A DNA stretch of 21,263 bases. Source: Candidatus Pelagibacter sp. GTDB lineage: Bacteria; Pseudomonadota; Alphaproteobacteria; Pelagibacterales; Pelagibacteraceae. Each line of letters begins with the position of its first letter. Positions within the stretch are counted from its first letter, which is position 1. Below the pieces are notes generated by a model that was given only the letters and a program-made list of their open reading frames with translations, was not told the origin of the DNA and made no database searches. Shown piece after piece: positions 9,562 through 19,088 of the stretch. The translations under genes were made by a program, and so were the position numbers. The stretch is from contig NZJU01000032.1 of NCBI GenBank assembly GCA_002692325.1, positions 16,047 to 37,309 on the forward strand, in the 5' to 3' direction.

Positions 9562-10424
9562 TGCTCTTTTTGACAGGAAGGACAATAAAAACTAGATCTA
9601 TTATTAGTCATAACTCTTAATATCTTGAATTTACAATTGTAGGTTTTACACAACTTGCCTTCTCGACCGTAAACTTTGAAATTATCTTGAAACTTGCCAG
9701 TTCTGCCGCCTGTATTTTTAAAGTTCCTTATTGAAGAACCCCCAAGAGTTATTGCCTTCCGTAATAAATATTTTGTGTTTTTCACAATTTTTTTTAATTC
9801 TTTAATTCCTAATTCTTTTATAGGTTTCTCTGGATGAATCTTACTTTTGAAAAGAATTTCATTAACATAGATATTTCCTAAACCAGAAACAAAAGATTGA
9901 TTCATAAGTAAATTTTTAATGACAATACTATTTCTTTTAATAATTCTAAAAGAACTTACATTAAAATCTTTTGAAAGAGGTTCTGGACCTAGATTTTTCA
10001 AGCATTTAATTTGCTCTAAAAAACTTGTTTTTTTTACAATTAAAAATCCAAATCTTCTAATATCATTATAGATAAGTTTAAGAGAATTGCTTATGCTAAA
10101 TATTATATGATCATGGATATTGTTGTTATCATTAAGATTAAAATAAAAACTTGTTTTTTGAAGAAAATTTTTGTCTTGAAAATAAAAACGTCCAGTCATT
10201 CCAAGATGGATTATTAAACTATAACTGTTTTCAAAATTTATAATTATATATTTTGATTTACGGGATATATTTAATATTTTTTTGTTAATTAAAAGATTTA
10301 TTTTTTTGATATTGACTTTATATCTAAGACTTGAGTTATTAATCCTTATTTTTTTTATTTTCTTTCTTAAAATTCTTTTAACTAGTGACTTTTTAACAAC
10401 TTCAACTTCAGGTAATTCTGGCAT
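9558..10424 (-). CDS. mutM: Formamidopyrimidine-DNA glycosylase (Fpg/MutM)
   Basis: This 288-residue base-excision repair enzyme removes 8-oxoguanine and opened purines and then cleaves the abasic site. The N-terminus MPELPEVEVV supplies the catalytic Pro2 and Glu3 after Met removal. IHLGMTGRF, the helix-two-turn-helix segment SGLGNIYVNEILF, and KFQDNFKVYGREG follow. The C-terminal zinc finger is C-X4-C-X16-C-X2-C (from LCKTYNC to CPSC); the first pair is spaced by four residues instead of the textbook two, a variant I believe also occurs in other alphaproteobacterial Fpg proteins. Its start is only ten bases from ubiE on the opposite strand, and its stop lies in the rpsT promoter. Confidence 0.95.
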   Translation of the reverse strand: MPELPEVEVVKKSLVKRILRKKIKKIRINNSSLRYKVNIKKINLLINKKILNISRKSKYIIINFENSYSLIIHLGMTGRFYFQDKNFLQKTSFYFNLNDNNNIHDHIIFSISNSLKLIYNDIRRFGFLIVKKTSFLEQIKCLKNLGPEPLSKDFNVSSFRIIKRNSIVIKNLLMNQSFVSGLGNIYVNEILFKSKIHPEKPIKELGIKELKKIVKNTKYLLRKAITLGGSSIRNFKNTGGRTGKFQDNFKVYGREGKLCKTYNCKFKILRVMTNNRSSFYCPSCQKEH

Positions 10425-10429
10425 ATAAT
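10401..10429 (+). promoter_or_regulatory. Candidate leaderless promoter for ubiE operon
   Basis: A perfect TATAAT (10424-10429) lies five bases before the ubiE ATG and overlaps the mutM start codon on the other strand. TTCAAC at 10401-10406 gives a 17-base spacer and a weak -35. Start of transcription would coincide with the ATG, giving a leaderless mRNA. In AT-rich DNA a TATAAT can occur by chance, but the divergent arrangement leaves little other room for a promoter. Confidence 0.4.
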
Positions 10430-10431
10430 TT

Positions 10432-10459
10432 ATTATGGTTATTAATCAAAAAAAAACAA
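10432..10459 (-). promoter_or_regulatory. Candidate leaderless promoter for mutM
   Basis: Reading leftwards, CATAAT (10437-10432) lies seven bases before the A of the mutM ATG. Upstream is TTGTTT (10459-10454) with a 16-base spacer. Transcription would begin at or beside the start codon. The hexamer overlaps the ubiE start codon on the other strand. Both hexamers are imperfect, so this is tentative. Confidence 0.3.
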
Positions 10460-11136
10460 AGTTAGTCAATAAGGTATTTGACACAGTTAGTAAAAGATAT
10501 GACATAATGAATGACATCATGTCCTTTGGCGTGCATAGAAAGTGGAAAAAAAATCTTATTGACTGGATGTCGCCAAATAAAAATGATTATTTAGTTGATG
10601 TTGCGTCTGGCACTGGTGACGTTGCTAGACTGATTTCTAAAAAATTAAATGATAAATGCCTAATAAGTTGTGTGGAGCCAAATAAGAAGATGTTGGATAA
10701 TGGAAAAAAAAGGCTTAGATCATTTAATAATATTAAGTGGTACAATAATTATGCAGAAAAACTTCCTTTTAAGGATAATACTTTTGATGTCTATACAATA
10801 AGTTTTGGATTAAGAAATACTTATGACTTAAAAAGGACTTTGTTAGAGGCTTTTAGAGTTTTAAAACCTGGCGGGAAATTCTTCTGTCTTGAATTTTCAA
10901 AAATTGAAAATGAGCCTTTAAATACTATTTACAAAGGGTACTCAAAACTACTTCCTAGTATAGGAAAATTAGTAGTTGGTGACGCAAATCCTTATAAATA
11001 TTTAATTGAAAGTATTGAGGATTTTTGTAGTCAAACTGAGCTATCAATATTTATTAAAGAGGCCGGTTTTAATAATGTAGAATATAGAAATCTATTAAAC
11101 GGGGTTGCTGCAATTCATAGAGCTTGGAAAATATGA
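10435..11136 (+). CDS. ubiE: Ubiquinone/menaquinone biosynthesis C-methyltransferase UbiE
   Basis: The 233-residue class I SAM-dependent methyltransferase performs the C-methylation of the benzoquinol ring in ubiquinone synthesis. It begins with the UbiE pattern KVFDTVSKRYDIMNDIMSFG followed by VHRKWK. Motif I is VDVASGTGDVAR. Later blocks PFKDNTFDVYTISFGLRN and LKPGGKFFCLEFS are equally typical, as is GVAAIHRAWK at the C-terminus. Only the quinone branch seems relevant since the next gene is ubiB. The stop overlaps the ubiB ATG (ATGA). It is the first gene of a six-gene plus-strand run. Confidence 0.95.
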   Translation: MVINQKKTKLVNKVFDTVSKRYDIMNDIMSFGVHRKWKKNLIDWMSPNKNDYLVDVASGTGDVARLISKKLNDKCLISCVEPNKKMLDNGKKRLRSFNNIKWYNNYAEKLPFKDNTFDVYTISFGLRNTYDLKRTLLEAFRVLKPGGKFFCLEFSKIENEPLNTIYKGYSKLLPSIGKLVVGDANPYKYLIESIEDFCSQTELSIFIKEAGFNNVEYRNLLNGVAAIHRAWKI

Positions 11137-12707
11137 GGGATATGATTAATCGATTAGTACAGTTATTAAAAATTGCGAGAAAACTTGGTTCCACTGGGGC
11201 ATTAGATACTATTAATGACATTTACAAATTACCAATTGTTTTTAAAATTTTTTTTGACTTCGTCAATTTTGGTTCCAAGAAGAAATTTCAAGAAGTAAAC
11301 AAAACATCAGGGCAAAAATTATGCGATGCTTTTGAGCAAATGGGAACAACATTTATTAAACTTGGGCAGTTTTTGGCTACCAGACCAGACATCATTGGCG
11401 CTGAAATTGCAAATGATCTTGAAAAGTTACAAGATAAGTTGCCTCCATTTAATACTCAAAAGGCCAGAGAAATTCTTCAAAGTGAGGTGGGGAAAAATAA
11501 TTTTGATAATATTGTAAATTTTAGTGATCCAATAGCTGCGGCCTCTATAGCACAAGTACATTTAGCAGAAATAAAAATTAACGGTGAGTCTAAAAATGTT
11601 GCTATAAAAATATTAAGACCCGACATTGAAAAAATTTTTAATAGAGAGCTCGATGCTTTAATGTTACTTGCTTATATTATTGAAAAAACTGTATCAAAAA
11701 CAAAAAGATTAAAGCTTATTGAGGTTGTTCATCTTTTAAGAGAGATTACGAACATTGAGATGGATTTAAGATTTGAAGCTGCTGCTGCAAATGAACTCTA
11801 TGAAAACACAAAAAATGACAAAGGTTTTAAAGTGCCAAAAATTTACTGGCCTTATACATCAAAAAAAATACTTACTCTTGATAAAGTAGATGGTGTCTCG
11901 ATAAGAGAATTAAGTAAAATTAAAGAAGCTGGAGCAAACCTTAAAGAGTTATCTAAAAATTTAATTCAACACTTTTTAAGACAAGCGGTTAGAGACGGCT
12001 TTTTTCACGGTGATATGCATCAAGGCAATTTATTTGTAGATAAAAATGGAGATATAGTTCCAGTAGATTTTGGGATTATGGGTAGACTAGACAAAGACAA
12101 TAGAGGTTATCTAGCAGAAATACTTTATGGTTTCATACAAAGAGACTACAACAAAGTAGCAGAGGTGCATTTTAAAGCAGGCCTTGTTCCAAGTTCTGCT
12201 TCTAAAGAAGAGTTTGCTCAAGCCCTTCGCTCTGTTGGTGAGCCAATATTTGGTCAGTCAATCAAAGATATATCAGGCGGTAATTTACTCGCTCAACTTT
12301 TTGAAATAACAGAAAAATTCAATATGGCTACTCAAACACAATTACTATTATTGCAAAAAAATATGGTGGTGGTTGAGGGAGTCGCAAGAAAACTTGATCC
12401 TGAGACTAATATTTGGAATGTTTCAAAACCAATACTAGAGCAATGGATTAAAGATTATAAAAGTCCCAAAAACACATTTAATAATGCTATTAAAACCTCT
12501 GAAGAGATAATAAGCAGAATTCCTGATTTTCCAAAATTTATAGACAAAGCAAACTATGCTTTGCAGCTTATAGCAGAGGGTAAATTGAACCTTACTAATT
12601 CAGGAAGTAAGGGATTACAATTAGAAGAGATGAAAATACGGTCCTTTCAAAATAATATAATTATTTCAGTTTTAGGTGTTGTAATTATAATATTATTAGT
12701 ATTTTAA
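11133..12707 (+). CDS. ubiB: UbiB-family atypical kinase/ATPase for ubiquinone biosynthesis
   Basis: A protein of about 524 residues of the ABC1/ADCK/UbiB family, needed for ubiquinone production, thought to act as an ATPase that helps hydrophobic intermediates leave the membrane. Visible are the KxGQ motif in FIKLGQFLATRPDIIG, the alanine-rich loop AAASIAQVHLAEI, the invariant lysine in VAIKILRPDI, HGDMHQGNLFVD and PVDFGIMGRLD (the DFG-like metal-binding motif). A C-terminal transmembrane helix (IIISVLGVVIIILLVF) anchors it. I prefer ATG at 11133, which overlaps the ubiE stop as ATGA; a TTG three codons upstream (11124) is the longer alternative. It is co-transcribed with ubiE, its pathway partner. 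Confidence 0.94.
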   Translation: MRDMINRLVQLLKIARKLGSTGALDTINDIYKLPIVFKIFFDFVNFGSKKKFQEVNKTSGQKLCDAFEQMGTTFIKLGQFLATRPDIIGAEIANDLEKLQDKLPPFNTQKAREILQSEVGKNNFDNIVNFSDPIAAASIAQVHLAEIKINGESKNVAIKILRPDIEKIFNRELDALMLLAYIIEKTVSKTKRLKLIEVVHLLREITNIEMDLRFEAAAANELYENTKNDKGFKVPKIYWPYTSKKILTLDKVDGVSIRELSKIKEAGANLKELSKNLIQHFLRQAVRDGFFHGDMHQGNLFVDKNGDIVPVDFGIMGRLDKDNRGYLAEILYGFIQRDYNKVAEVHFKAGLVPSSASKEEFAQALRSVGEPIFGQSIKDISGGNLLAQLFEITEKFNMATQTQLLLLQKNMVVVEGVARKLDPETNIWNVSKPILEQWIKDYKSPKNTFNNAIKTSEEIISRIPDFPKFIDKANYALQLIAEGKLNLTNSGSKGLQLEEMKIRSFQNNIIISVLGVVIIILLVF

Positions 12708-12713
12708 TTATAA

Positions 12714-13940
12714 ATGACCAAAAAAAATAAAGCATTGATTATCATCGGTGGCGGTATATCAGCATACAAATGTCTAGATTTAGTAAGAATTTTAAAAAAA
12801 AACCATTTTGAAATTAAAACTGTTTTATCTAAAGGAGGAAAAAAATTTGTCACCCCGCTTTCTTTAGCAAGCTTAACAGGCAGCAAACCTTTTGAGGGCC
12901 TTTTTGATATTAGCAACGAAACTGAAATAGATCATATATCCTTATCAAGATGGGCTGATATTATTCTTGTTGTTCCTGCTACTGCTAATTTCATCAATAA
13001 ACTTAGCACTGGAAGAGCCGACGATCTGGCGTCTACGCTAATACTTGCGTCAAACAAAGATATTTTCCTTGTTCCAGCTATGAATGTGAGAATGTGGACA
13101 CACAGTGCAACACAATCAAATGTAAAAAATCTTAAAGGCTATGGTTATAAATTTATTGGTCCTGTCAAAGGTGAGATGGCTTGTGGAGAGTATGGAGACG
13201 GTAAAATGTCAAGTCCAAGACAAATATATAAGCAAGTGAAAGAGTATTTTTTGAATAAAAATTTAGTCAGAGGAAAAAAACTTAAGGCGCTTATTACCGC
13301 TGGTCCTACCAGAGAGTATTTAGATGCCGTTAGATTTATTTCTAATGAGTCGAGTGGAAAACAAGGCGTGGAAATTGCAAATTCTTTCTCAAGGCTTGGA
13401 CTTGATACAACGTTAATATTAGGTCCTTCAAATTTAATTCCCGACAGAAAAGTCAATTTGATCAAAGTTACATCTGGTGATCAAATGTTAGAAAATGTGA
13501 AAAATCAGTTACCTGTTGATATAGCTGTTTGCACTGCTGCGGTTTCAGATATAAAGCCAAGTTTTAAAGAAAAAAAAAAATTAAAAAAAAACTCCGGTAA
13601 ATTAGAGAATATTAAATTTGAAAAAAATATCGATATTTTAGATTTTATAAGTAAAACAAATAAAAATAGGCCCAGGTTTGTAGTTGGTTTTTCAGCTGAA
13701 ACTGACAATCTTATTAAAAACTCAATGAAAAAATTAAAAGATAAGCACTGTGACTACATTGTTGCAAATAACATTGCTAATAAGGATATTGGATTCAATA
13801 GCGACTATAATGAAGTAATAATTTTTGACAAATTAGGCAACAAAACAAAGATAAAAAAAAATAAAAAAAGTTATATAGCAACATTGATTACAGAAACTAT
13901 AATAAATAAACTGTTAGTTAATGATAAAAATCTTAATTAA
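12714..13940 (+). CDS. coaBC: Bifunctional phosphopantothenoylcysteine decarboxylase / phosphopantothenate-cysteine ligase
   Basis: A 408-residue two-domain enzyme of coenzyme A synthesis. The N-terminal FMN-dependent CoaC half (about 1-185) has GGGISAYKCLDLVRIL, the conserved histidine in EIDHISLSRWAD, VPATANFINKL, PAMNVRMW and the active-site cysteine in MACGEYGDGKM. The C-terminal CoaB half has ITAGPTREYLDAVRFISN, ESSGKQGVEIA, VCTAAVSD and VVGFSAETDN. Both halves are intact. It starts six bases after ubiB and overlaps dut by 20 bases, so translation of dut is probably coupled. CoaBC-Dut coupling is common in bacteria. Confidence 0.96.
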   Translation: MTKKNKALIIIGGGISAYKCLDLVRILKKNHFEIKTVLSKGGKKFVTPLSLASLTGSKPFEGLFDISNETEIDHISLSRWADIILVVPATANFINKLSTGRADDLASTLILASNKDIFLVPAMNVRMWTHSATQSNVKNLKGYGYKFIGPVKGEMACGEYGDGKMSSPRQIYKQVKEYFLNKNLVRGKKLKALITAGPTREYLDAVRFISNESSGKQGVEIANSFSRLGLDTTLILGPSNLIPDRKVNLIKVTSGDQMLENVKNQLPVDIAVCTAAVSDIKPSFKEKKKLKKNSGKLENIKFEKNIDILDFISKTNKNRPRFVVGFSAETDNLIKNSMKKLKDKHCDYIVANNIANKDIGFNSDYNEVIIFDKLGNKTKIKKNKKSYIATLITETIINKLLVNDKNLN

Positions 13941-14361
13941 AAGAATTTCCTCAAAAGTACAGATACCAAAGTACGAAACTTCTGGGTCTTCTGGGATGGA
14001 TATTTCGGCATTTATAAATAATGAAATCCTTATAGGTCCATCTGAGAAAAAACTTATTCCAACTGGAATCAAGTTAAAAATACCAGAAGGTTACGAAATA
14101 CAAATTAGACCTAGATCTGGCTTAGCGGCAAAAAATGATGTTAGCGTCCTAAATACTCCAGGGACTATTGATAGTGATTATAGAGGTGAAATAAAAGTAA
14201 TACTATTTAATCATGGAAAAAATAATTTTAAAGTAGAAAATGGATTGAGAATTGCTCAAATGGTGCTTTGTCCTGTAGTAAAAGCAGAGATGTCAGAAGT
14301 AGAATATTTAGATGAGACTGATAGAGGAGAGGCTGGTTTTGGATCAACTGGTGTCAAATGA
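13921..14361 (+). CDS. dut: dUTP diphosphatase (dUTPase)
   Basis: This 146-residue trimeric dUTPase hydrolyses dUTP to dUMP and pyrophosphate, keeping uracil out of DNA and feeding dTMP synthesis. The five family motifs are present in order: SGMDISAF (motif 1), RPRSGLA (2), LNTPGTIDSDYRGEIKVIL (3), RIAQMVLCPV (4) and RGEAGFGSTGV (5, the ordered C-terminal arm). Size is normal. The start lies 20 bases inside coaBC, and its stop overlaps the start of the ThiF-like gene by four bases, so it sits in the middle of one operon. Confidence 0.97.
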   Translation: MIKILIKRISSKVQIPKYETSGSSGMDISAFINNEILIGPSEKKLIPTGIKLKIPEGYEIQIRPRSGLAAKNDVSVLNTPGTIDSDYRGEIKVILFNHGKNNFKVENGLRIAQMVLCPVVKAEMSEVEYLDETDRGEAGFGSTGVK

Positions 14362-15101
14362 GCGGTCTTAACGAATATTTTAGAAAATATGAGAAACAGA
14401 TTATCTTAAAAGAGATTGGTTTTTCTGGTCAAAAAAAAATAAAGAAATCAAAAGTATTAATTATAGGATTAGGGGGTTTAGGTTGTCCTTTATTACTATA
14501 TCTTACTAGTCTTGGAGTAGAAAATATTGGAATAATAGATTACGACAAAATTGAACTATCAAATTTAAGCAGACAAATTCTTTTTTCTGAAAAAGATATA
14601 GGAAAATATAAAGTTTCCCAGGCTTATAAAAAAATTAAATACATTAATAAAAAAATAAAATTAACTATTTTTAAAAAAAAACTTGATATCAAAAATATAA
14701 AAACTATTTTTAAAAAATTTGATATTATATGTGATAGTACAGATAATTTTAACTCTAGACTTCTTATAAATGATTACAGTAAACGTATGAAAAAAATTTT
14801 AATATCAGGTGCAATTAACAAATTTAATGGACAAATTTTTAAATTTAATTTCAAATCAAACTCTTCGTGCTTTAGATGTTTTATGCCCTTGCCTCCAATT
14901 TTAAATAATAATTGTTCTGAAGACGGCCTATCCTCGCCGGTAGCTGGAATTATTGGAGTTTTCCAGGCTAATGAAGTAGTTAAAACTATTCTAAACCTTA
15001 AACCTGATCTATCAGGTAAGATGCTTGCTTTTGACTCTTTAAAGAATTCTTTGAGGGAAATAATAATAAAAAAAAATCCAGGATGTAAAAATAAATGTTG
15101 A
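14358..15101 (+). CDS. ThiF/MoeB-type E1-like sulfur-carrier adenylyltransferase
   Basis: The 247-residue product is an E1-like enzyme that adenylates the C-terminus of a ubiquitin-fold sulfur carrier (ThiS or MoaD). It has the nucleotide-binding VLIIGLGGLGCPL (33-45), the conserved Asp/Arg region in LSNLSRQILF (68-77), STDNFNSR (127-134) and NCSEDGLSSPVAGIIG with Cys186 at the crossover position. Zinc ligands would be CFRC (171/174) and two C-terminal cysteines in NPGCKNKC (243/247); the latter pair is spaced C-X3-C rather than the usual C-X2-C. The sequence alone does not separate ThiF from MoeB, so I give no symbol. It overlaps both neighbours in the operon. Confidence 0.85.
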   Translation: MSGLNEYFRKYEKQIILKEIGFSGQKKIKKSKVLIIGLGGLGCPLLLYLTSLGVENIGIIDYDKIELSNLSRQILFSEKDIGKYKVSQAYKKIKYINKKIKLTIFKKKLDIKNIKTIFKKFDIICDSTDNFNSRLLINDYSKRMKKILISGAINKFNGQIFKFNFKSNSSCFRCFMPLPPILNNNCSEDGLSSPVAGIIGVFQANEVVKTILNLKPDLSGKMLAFDSLKNSLREIIIKKNPGCKNKC

Positions 15102-15544
15102 TGAGATTTTTTTTTATACTCTTTTTTTTCTCATTCAATAATCTAGTTGCATTTGAAAAAGAATATTTTTTAACTTTAAGGAATGATAAAGTAAATTTAA
15201 GACAGGGCCCGTCATTTGATTATCCAATAAAGATTTTTTACAAAAAAAAGTTTTTACCTGTATTGATACAAGAAAAATCAGACAATTTTAGAAAAATTAG
15301 AGATCATGAAAATAATTCTGGCTGGATACATATTTCCCAGCTTTCAAAGAAAAAGGCAGCGATTAATATAGATGACTTGTCAATATTATTTAGCAGACCA
15401 ACTATGTTTTCAAAACCTGTCGCAAGACTTGAAAAAGGTAAATTATGTTTGATTAAAAAATGTAAAAATAATTGGTGTAAAATAAAAATCGATGGCCTAA
15501 GTGGATGGATGAAAAAGGAAAGTCTTTGGGGAAGAATAAACTAA
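15101..15544 (+). CDS. Exported protein with two bacterial SH3-like domains
   Basis: A 147-residue protein (149 if the ATG at 15095 is used) with an N-terminal hydrophobic signal sequence (MRFFFILFFFSFNNLVAF) and then two SH3b-like repeats. The first is VNLRQGPSFDYPI to NSGWIHISQL and the second LFSRPTMFSKPV to LSGWMKKESLW. This layout matches the small SH3 type 3/4 envelope proteins of alphaproteobacteria, presumed to bind cell-wall or protein ligands in the periplasm; exact function is not known. I favour ATG 15101 because it overlaps the upstream TGA as TGATG. Its stop directly abuts the stop of the convergent DUF2061 gene. Confidence 0.8.
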   Translation: MRFFFILFFFSFNNLVAFEKEYFLTLRNDKVNLRQGPSFDYPIKIFYKKKFLPVLIQEKSDNFRKIRDHENNSGWIHISQLSKKKAAINIDDLSILFSRPTMFSKPVARLEKGKLCLIKKCKNNWCKIKIDGLSGWMKKESLWGRIN

Positions 15545-15787
15545 TTATTTTTTGTATTTCGAAGTCCAGATTTTATCAAGTATGAAATACCACACTGAAT
15601 TAGCTAATGGTTCAACAATAGCGTCTGTAAGAGCAATTATAAAAGATACATCAGCAACTAACACTAAAACAGTTATAGCAATAGCAAAGTGACCTATAGT
15701 ATAAATTATTGTTCTTAATATAGAACCTTTATTACTTGAATAAATATTTTTTGTAGCTGAGAAAATTCCTTGAGTAAATTCTGTCAT
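15545..15787 (-). CDS. DUF2061-like small membrane protein
   Basis: An 80-residue protein with two likely membrane helices (about 25-45 and 47-65). The layout SILRTIIYTIGHFAIAITVL, a short charged turn with D, then ALTDAIVEPLANSVWYFILD and KIWTS resembles the DUF2061 family, whose function is unknown to me. Its start overlaps the stop of the upstream oxygenase gene (TCAT on the plus strand, i.e. ATGA), so the two are translationally coupled and it is the last gene of the katG-side transcript. Confidence 0.7.
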   Translation of the reverse strand: MTEFTQGIFSATKNIYSSNKGSILRTIIYTIGHFAIAITVLVLVADVSFIIALTDAIVEPLANSVWYFILDKIWTSKYKK

Positions 15788-16398
15788 TTTGTAAAAGGGT
15801 TTTCAAGCACGCAAGCTACTAGATGTATTCTGTTTTGCTCACCGCCATTAAAAAAATTGTGGTATTTAGTGTTGTTCGTTATTGTTACTGTTCCATCTGC
15901 AGGCATATGTTTGCTCACTTCTTCGATTACCATCCGGCAGCCTTTATTTGTAATTATCGGAATATGAAGTCTTGGCTCAGGGTCTCTATGCCAACTGAGT
16001 GTTGATCTGGGCTCCTTTAATAAAATTCTAATTCTGCCTAACTTAAAGTTTTCTTTTAAAGTATTAAAAACTTCCTCAAAATAAGTTCCTTTAAATTCAG
16101 GAAGTAATTCTGTGTATTTTGACTCGTCGATTGGTTTATCTCTCATTGCTTCTTTGCCTGTCTCATCAGGTATTGTCCAGTAAGTTCCTCTAACATTATG
16201 ACCTTTGGTTGAAGCTTCATCTCCTGGTATATGGTTTAAAGGAATTGCACCAAAACTTTTTATACCTAATGAATTAAATTTTTTTTCCTTTAAAATTTTT
16301 TCTAAATCCAATCTCAGTTTTTCAATATCAAATTTAAGATTTGGAACGTGATAAAAATCACTAGATGATTTACTATTTGATGCTCTTACATTTTCCAT
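15784..16398 (-). CDS. 2OG-Fe(II) oxygenase, aspartyl/asparaginyl beta-hydroxylase-like
   Basis: A 204-residue protein whose C-terminal half is a cupin-type dioxygenase core: SWHRDPEPRLHIPI with the HxD iron ligands His137 and Asp139, the distal ligand His180 in KYHNFFNGG, and Arg190 in NRIHLVACVL for the 2-oxoglutarate carboxylate. These match the aspartyl/asparaginyl beta-hydroxylase family. No signal peptide or membrane helix is seen, so it is probably cytoplasmic. The substrate is unknown and could be a protein or a small amino acid derivative. It follows katG after 19 bases and overlaps the DUF2061 gene, so it likely shares katG expression. An iron enzyme in a predicted Irr-controlled unit is plausible but unproven. 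Confidence 0.8.
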   Translation of the reverse strand: MENVRASNSKSSSDFYHVPNLKFDIEKLRLDLEKILKEKKFNSLGIKSFGAIPLNHIPGDEASTKGHNVRGTYWTIPDETGKEAMRDKPIDESKYTELLPEFKGTYFEEVFNTLKENFKLGRIRILLKEPRSTLSWHRDPEPRLHIPIITNKGCRMVIEEVSKHMPADGTVTITNNTKYHNFFNGGEQNRIHLVACVLENPFTK

Positions 16399-16417
16399 TT
16401 TGTTTATATTTTTTATA

Positions 16418-18598
<2,181 letters not shown>

Positions 18599-18602
18599 CT
18601 AG

Positions 18603-18619
18603 TTTATAATAATTCTAAA
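18603..18619. promoter_or_regulatory. Predicted Irr box (ICE) upstream of katG
   Basis: The plus strand reads TTTATAATAATTCTAAA, an imperfect inverted repeat (TTTATAAT/ATTCTAAA around one base), 13 bases before the katG ATG. It is identical to the box upstream of irr except for the central base. It covers the -10 hexamer and part of the spacer of the katG promoter, the position expected for repression. Confidence 0.7.
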
Positions 18620-18630
18620 ATGAAAAACAA
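18603..18630 (-). promoter_or_regulatory. katG promoter
   Basis: On the minus strand TTGTTT (18630-18625) and TATAAA (18608-18603) are spaced by 16 bases. The -10 forms one half of the predicted Irr operator. The -10 ends 13 bases before the ATG, giving a leader of about six bases with no Shine-Dalgarno sequence. Confidence 0.5.
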
Positions 18631-18641
18631 GCGACAAACTG

Positions 18642-19049
18642 TCAATTTTTCAAATTTATAAATACCTCTACGTTTTTAATTTTTTTACCATTTGGTGCTT
18701 TTGGAATTTTTTGAATAACTATGTCATTTGCATCTATGTCAATTAATTCTGAGCTATCGCTGTCATAAAAGTGATGATGATTTGAAACGTTAGTGTCAAA
18801 ATAGGTTTTTTTTCCTCTCACTTCCACTTTGCTTAAATGACCAGCGGCTTCAAAAGAATGAACAGTATTGTAAACAGTGGCCAAAGCGAATTTAGAAGTT
18901 GTTCTCTTTGCTAAAAGTTTACTTAGGCTTTCTACTGTAAAATGAAATGTTTTTTCTCTTTCAAATAATAGCTTGGCTATCTCAACTCTTTGTTTTGTTG
19001 GTCTTAAACCTGATGATCTTAATCTTTTTAAAATATCGATTTTTTTCAT
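18642..19049 (-). CDS. irr: Iron response regulator Irr (Fur family)
   Basis: This 135-residue Fur-superfamily repressor matches Irr rather than Fur, Zur or PerR. It has LRSSGLRPTKQRVEIAKLLF at the start, a recognition helix region ATVYNTVHSFEAAGHL (57-72), and GKKTYFDTNVSNHHHFYD with the His91-93 triplet that binds heme in characterised Irr proteins, followed by ELIDID. It has no cysteine at all, so it has neither the CP-type heme regulatory motif of Bradyrhizobium Irr nor structural Cys-zinc sites. Irr controls iron and heme genes in alphaproteobacteria by responding to heme status. The irr gene divergent from fabA-fabB-fabI is a known arrangement in Rhizobiales. It lies upstream of katG on the same strand and carries its own predicted box. 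Confidence 0.88.
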   Translation of the reverse strand: MKKIDILKRLRSSGLRPTKQRVEIAKLLFEREKTFHFTVESLSKLLAKRTTSKFALATVYNTVHSFEAAGHLSKVEVRGKKTYFDTNVSNHHHFYDSDSSELIDIDANDIVIQKIPKAPNGKKIKNVEVFINLKN

Positions 19050-19071
19050 ATTTATTAGTGTTTTTATTCAG

Positions 19072-19088
19072 TTTATAATCATTCTAAA
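19072..19088. promoter_or_regulatory. Predicted Irr box (ICE) between irr and fabA
   Basis: The plus strand reads TTTATAATCATTCTAAA, 22 bases from the irr ATG and 51 bases before the fabA ATG. It matches the katG box in 16 of 17 positions, the difference being the central base. The likely role is autoregulation of irr. Because the gap is shared it could also affect fabA. Confidence 0.7.

Noticed and set aside
9558..9660. Damaged zinc finger in MutM (C-X4-C)
   Set aside because: All four cysteines are present with correct later spacing; I believe a four-residue gap occurs in other alphaproteobacterial Fpg proteins.
11124..11132. TTG start for ubiB
   Set aside because: The ATG at 11133 overlaps the ubiE stop as ATGA, the pattern used at other junctions in this window.
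13145..13465. 106-residue minus-strand frame inside coaBC
   Set aside because: Lies opposite the CoaB domain; no independent support.
18642..19049. Calling the regulator Fur or PerR
   Set aside because: KTYFDTNVSNHHHF, ELIDID, the absence of cysteines and the fabA-fabB-fabI neighbours fit Irr better, although the box resembles a PerR box.
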